The notes beneath the pieces were generated by a model. That model was not told where the DNA came from, ran no database searches, and was given only the letters and a program-made list of their open reading frames with translations. From assembly GCA_013331215.1 (NCBI GenBank), contig DUGU01000021.1, forward strand, positions 2,597 to 10,010: a stretch of DNA of 7,414 nt. The letters run 5' to 3'. This DNA is from Methanoregulaceae archaeon. Lineage in GTDB: Archaea; Halobacteriota; Methanomicrobia; Methanomicrobiales; Methanospirillaceae. Below, one piece after another: positions 5,152 to 7,414 of this stretch (position 1 is its first letter; every line of letters begins with the position of its first letter). A program made the position numbers and the translations under genes.

Positions 5152-6384
5152 ATGTTCGAGGGGCTCAAGGGGAAGCTCGCAGGGGTCAGGTCGCGCCTCG
5201 GCGGCGTGATCAGCGAGAACGCCGAGGAGACCGGAATCCCGGTCGAGGCTGCACCCCCGATCGAAGCCCCCCTGCAAGGGGCCCCCGTAGAGCCTTCGCC
5301 GCAGGCGTTGCCTGCGGAGGAAGTTCCCGAGCCGTCCTCGCCCTCTTCTTCCGACAAGACGGAACTCCTGCCTCCCGAACCGGCAAAGCGATCGAGACCG
5401 GGGATCTTCCGGCGACCGAAGGCTGATGAACGGGCACCCGCGGAGCCGCCGACACCTGCTCCCGACGCCGAGAACGCGACTGAACAGAAGGCCGGTCTCC
5501 TCACGAAGCTGAAGGTCCTCGTGACCGACCGGGAGCTGATTCTGAAGGAGGACGACGTGCGAGAGGTGCTCGACGAGCTCGAGATCGTCTTGCTCGAGAG
5601 CGACGTCGCCCTGCCCGTGACCGAGGAGATCATCGACCACGTCCGGCGCGACCTTGTCGGGCGGCACCGGAAGTTCCGCGAGTCCCCCGACGAGATCGTG
5701 ATCGAGACGCTCCGCGACGCCCTGCTCGAGGTGCTCGGCGAGGGCTTCGACCTCCCCGGATACATCAGGGGCCACGAGCGCCCGGTCCGGATCCTCTTCA
5801 CGGGCGTCAACGGGACCGGCAAGACCACGACCGTCGCGAAGGTCGGCGCGTACTTGAAACGGGAGGGGTTCTCCGTCGTGATCGCGGCCGGCGATACCTT
5901 CCGCGCGGGCGCGATCGAGCAGATCGACATCCACGCCGAACGGCTCGGCATCCGCGTCATCCAGCACAAACAGGGCGGCGACCCGTCGGCCGTGATCTAC
6001 GATGCGGTCGAGTACGCGCGGGCGCACGGACTCGACGTCGTGCTCGCGGATACGGCCGGACGCTTCCACAACAAACAGAACCTGATGAATCAGCTCGGCA
6101 AGATCCGGCGGGTGATGAAGCCCGACCTCGTCTTCTACGTGGACGAGGCGATCGCGGGAAACGACGCGGTAGTCCGCGCCGAAGAGTTCGACAAGACCGT
6201 CGGCGCGGACGGAATCGTGCTGACCAAGGCCGACATGGACCCGAAGGGCGGTGCCGCGATCTCGATCGCGCACACGATCGGCAAGCCGCTCGTCTTCCTC
6301 GGCACCGGGCAGGGCTACGACGACCTCGCGCCGTTCACGCCCGAGGGGATGGTCGCGGACCTGCTCGGCACGGCGGAGGCCTGA
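5152..6384 (+). CDS. ftsY: Signal recognition particle receptor FtsY
   Basis: FtsY is the membrane-associated GTPase that docks SRP-ribosome complexes by forming a GTP-dependent heterodimer with SRP54. The 410 residues comprise a short amphipathic start ([18 protein letters not shown]), a long Pro/Ala/Glu-rich linker (about 28-113), the helical N domain (about 115-205) and the G domain. GTPase motifs are intact: G1 GVNGTGKTT (218-226), G2 DTFRAG (248-253), G3 DTAGR (300-304), G4 TKAD (358-361) and G5 GTGQ (384-387). [15 protein letters not shown] and [14 protein letters not shown] segments are also typical. The linker is low in sequence conservation and its DNA holds a strong hairpin near 5293-5320. 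The ATG at 5152 follows pfdA by three bases. The gene ends one base before srp54, so receptor and particle GTPase are made from one message. Confidence 0.97.
   Translation: MFEGLKGKLAGVRSRLGGVISENAEETGIPVEAAPPIEAPLQGAPVEPSPQALPAEEVPEPSSPSSSDKTELLPPEPAKRSRPGIFRRPKADERAPAEPPTPAPDAENATEQKAGLLTKLKVLVTDRELILKEDDVREVLDELEIVLLESDVALPVTEEIIDHVRRDLVGRHRKFRESPDEIVIETLRDALLEVLGEGFDLPGYIRGHERPVRILFTGVNGTGKTTTVAKVGAYLKREGFSVVIAAGDTFRAGAIEQIDIHAERLGIRVIQHKQGGDPSAVIYDAVEYARAHGLDVVLADTAGRFHNKQNLMNQLGKIRRVMKPDLVFYVDEAIAGNDAVVRAEEFDKTVGADGIVLTKADMDPKGGAAISIAHTIGKPLVFLGTGQGYDDLAPFTPEGMVADLLGTAEA
5293..5320 (+). repeat. Inverted repeat (hairpin) in the ftsY linker-coding region
   Basis: CCGCAGGC (5299-5306) and GCCTGCGG (5310-5317) are perfect inverted copies around a GTT loop. 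CCT at 5293-5295 can pair with AGG at 5318-5320, extending the stem past a three-base bulge. A second C/G-rich element, CCCC (5269-5272) against GGGG (5278-5281), lies just upstream. The repeat is within coding DNA for the Pro/Ala-rich linker and may be a by-product of that composition. Confidence 0.6.
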
Positions 6385-6385
6385 G

Positions 6386-7414
6386 ATGGTGCTCGACAGG
6401 CTCGGAAGCTCGCTCAAGGACGCCCTGAAGAAGCTCGCGGGCAAGACCGTCGTGGACCGTGCCGCGGTCGAGGAACTGGTCAAGGACCTCCAGCGCGCCC
6501 TGATCCAGGCCGACGTCAACGTCAAGCTCGTGATGCGCCTGTCGCAGGCCATCAAGACTCGCGCGCTCGAGGAGGCGCCCGCGAAGGGCATGAGCGTGCG
6601 CGAGCACGTGCTCCGGATCGTCTACCAGGAGCTCGTGGCCCTGATGGGCCCGCCGACGGAGGTGACGCTCGGCCCGCAGACGATCCTGATGGCAGGGCTC
6701 CAGGGCTCGGGCAAGACCACGACGACCGCGAAGCTCGCCCGGTTCTTCCAGCGGAAAGGCCTGCGTGTCGCCGTGATCGGGGCCGACACCTTCCGGCCGG
6801 GTGCGTTCCAGCAGCTCGCGACCCTCTGTCAGAAGATCAACGTCCCCTGCATCGGGGACCCGAACGAGAAGGACGCCCGGAAGGTCGTCCGGGAGGGGCT
6901 TGCCAGGACCCACTCGGCCGAGGTCGTGATCATCGACACCCAGGGGAGGCACGGGCTCGAGGACGACCTGATCCAGGAGATCATCGATCTCAACCAGATC
7001 TCGAAGGCGACCCACCGCTGGCTCGTGATCGACGCGGCGCTCGGTCAGCAGGCGCAGGAGCAGGCGCGGCGCTTCCACGACGCGATCGATATCGACGGCG
7101 TCATCATCACCAAGATGGACGGAACCGCGAAGGGCGGCGGCGCGCTCTCGGCCGTGGCCGAGACCGGCGCGGGGATCGTCTTCATCGGCGCGGGCGAGAC
7201 GAGCGACGACCTGGAGCGGTTCGAGCCTGACGGGTTCATCTCTCGCCTGCTCGGGATGGGGGACCTGAAGTCCCTCGTCGAGCGGGCCGAGGAGGCCATG
7301 GCCGACACGGCGGACCTCGACGTCAACGCGCTTCTCCGCGGCAAGTTCACGCTCCGGGATATGTACAAGCAGCTCGAAGCCGTGAACCGGATGGGCCCGC
7401 TCAAGCAGATCATG
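6386..7414 (+). CDS. srp54: Signal recognition particle protein SRP54, 3' truncated by window end
   Basis: SRP54 binds 7S RNA and signal sequences at the exit tunnel and, as a GTPase, pairs with FtsY. The visible 343 residues run open to the last base; roughly 100 residues of the M domain should follow beyond the window. The N domain (1-90) has [16 protein letters not shown] and [10 protein letters not shown], and the G domain has G1 GLQGSGKTT (104-112), G2 DTFRPG (134-139), G4 TKMDG (242-246) and the IDAALGQQA segment. The M domain begins with [16 protein letters not shown] and RMGPLKQIM. Two GTPase motifs are unusual: G3 reads DTQGR (184-188) where SRP GTPases normally have DTAGR, and G5 reads GAGE (268-271) instead of GTGE. 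GGAGG at 6375-6379, six bases before the ATG, supports the start; one base separates it from ftsY. Confidence 0.96.
   Translation, partial: MVLDRLGSSLKDALKKLAGKTVVDRAAVEELVKDLQRALIQADVNVKLVMRLSQAIKTRALEEAPAKGMSVREHVLRIVYQELVALMGPPTEVTLGPQTILMAGLQGSGKTTTTAKLARFFQRKGLRVAVIGADTFRPGAFQQLATLCQKINVPCIGDPNEKDARKVVREGLARTHSAEVVIIDTQGRHGLEDDLIQEIIDLNQISKATHRWLVIDAALGQQAQEQARRFHDAIDIDGVIITKMDGTAKGGGALSAVAETGAGIVFIGAGETSDDLERFEPDGFISRLLGMGDLKSLVERAEEAMADTADLDVNALLRGKFTLRDMYKQLEAVNRMGPLKQIM

Noticed and set aside
4696..6591. Very long open frame (631 codons) on the - strand opposite pfdA, ftsY and the srp54 start
   Set aside because: The + strand genes are unmistakable by homology. GC-rich codon bias removes stops from an antisense frame; the translation is Arg/Asp/Leu/Val-rich with no recognisable family.
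6335..7078. Open frame of 247 codons on the - strand opposite srp54
   Set aside because: Shadow of the SRP54 coding frame; no recognisable motif.

Overview
The window is archaeal DNA from a GC-rich euryarchaeon, most likely a methanogen of the Methanomicrobiales (a Methanoculleus- or Methanofollis-like lineage is my guess). Archaeal markers are eS19, eL31, eL39, eL20 (LX), aIF6, PDCD5, the archaeal RNase P protein Rpp21/Rpr2, prefoldin alpha, an archaeal-type SRP54/FtsY pair and a BRE/TATA promoter. All genes are on the + strand and tightly packed; the only sizeable non-coding stretch is about 87 bases (1963-2049). There is no sign of mobile DNA, CRISPR, tRNA or rRNA.

Layout. 1-735: 3' part of a CorC/HlyC-type CBS-domain membrane protein. 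755-1378: purN, purine biosynthesis. 1419 onward: RNase P protein component 4, whose frame fails to stop and runs through the whole next gene. 1729-1962: small CRM/YhbY RNA-binding protein. 1963-2049: gap with a good archaeal promoter and a Shine-Dalgarno site. From 2050 a long co-directional run follows, with gaps of 0 to 16 bases or short overlaps: rps19e, a PDCD5-like protein, an uncharacterised PP-loop ATPase, rpl39e (50 aa), rpl31e, eif6, rpl18a, pfdA, ftsY, and srp54 cut off by the window end.

The run from 2050 reads as one translation and nascent-chain operon. It holds ribosomal proteins (eL31 and eL39 lie near the peptide exit tunnel), the subunit anti-association factor aIF6, the chaperone prefoldin, and both GTPases of co-translational membrane targeting. 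The gene of unknown function in it, the PP-loop protein at 2833-3420, probably also acts on tRNA or the translation machinery. The RNase P and CRM genes just upstream fit the same RNA/ribosome theme.

Nothing here looks like a wholly new system. Points deserving a second look are the missing rnp4 stop with a relic ATGA junction, the DTQGR (not DTAGR) G3 motif in SRP54, the three-cysteine pattern of the PP-loop protein, a possible internal promoter before pfdA, and a strong hairpin in the FtsY linker-coding DNA.
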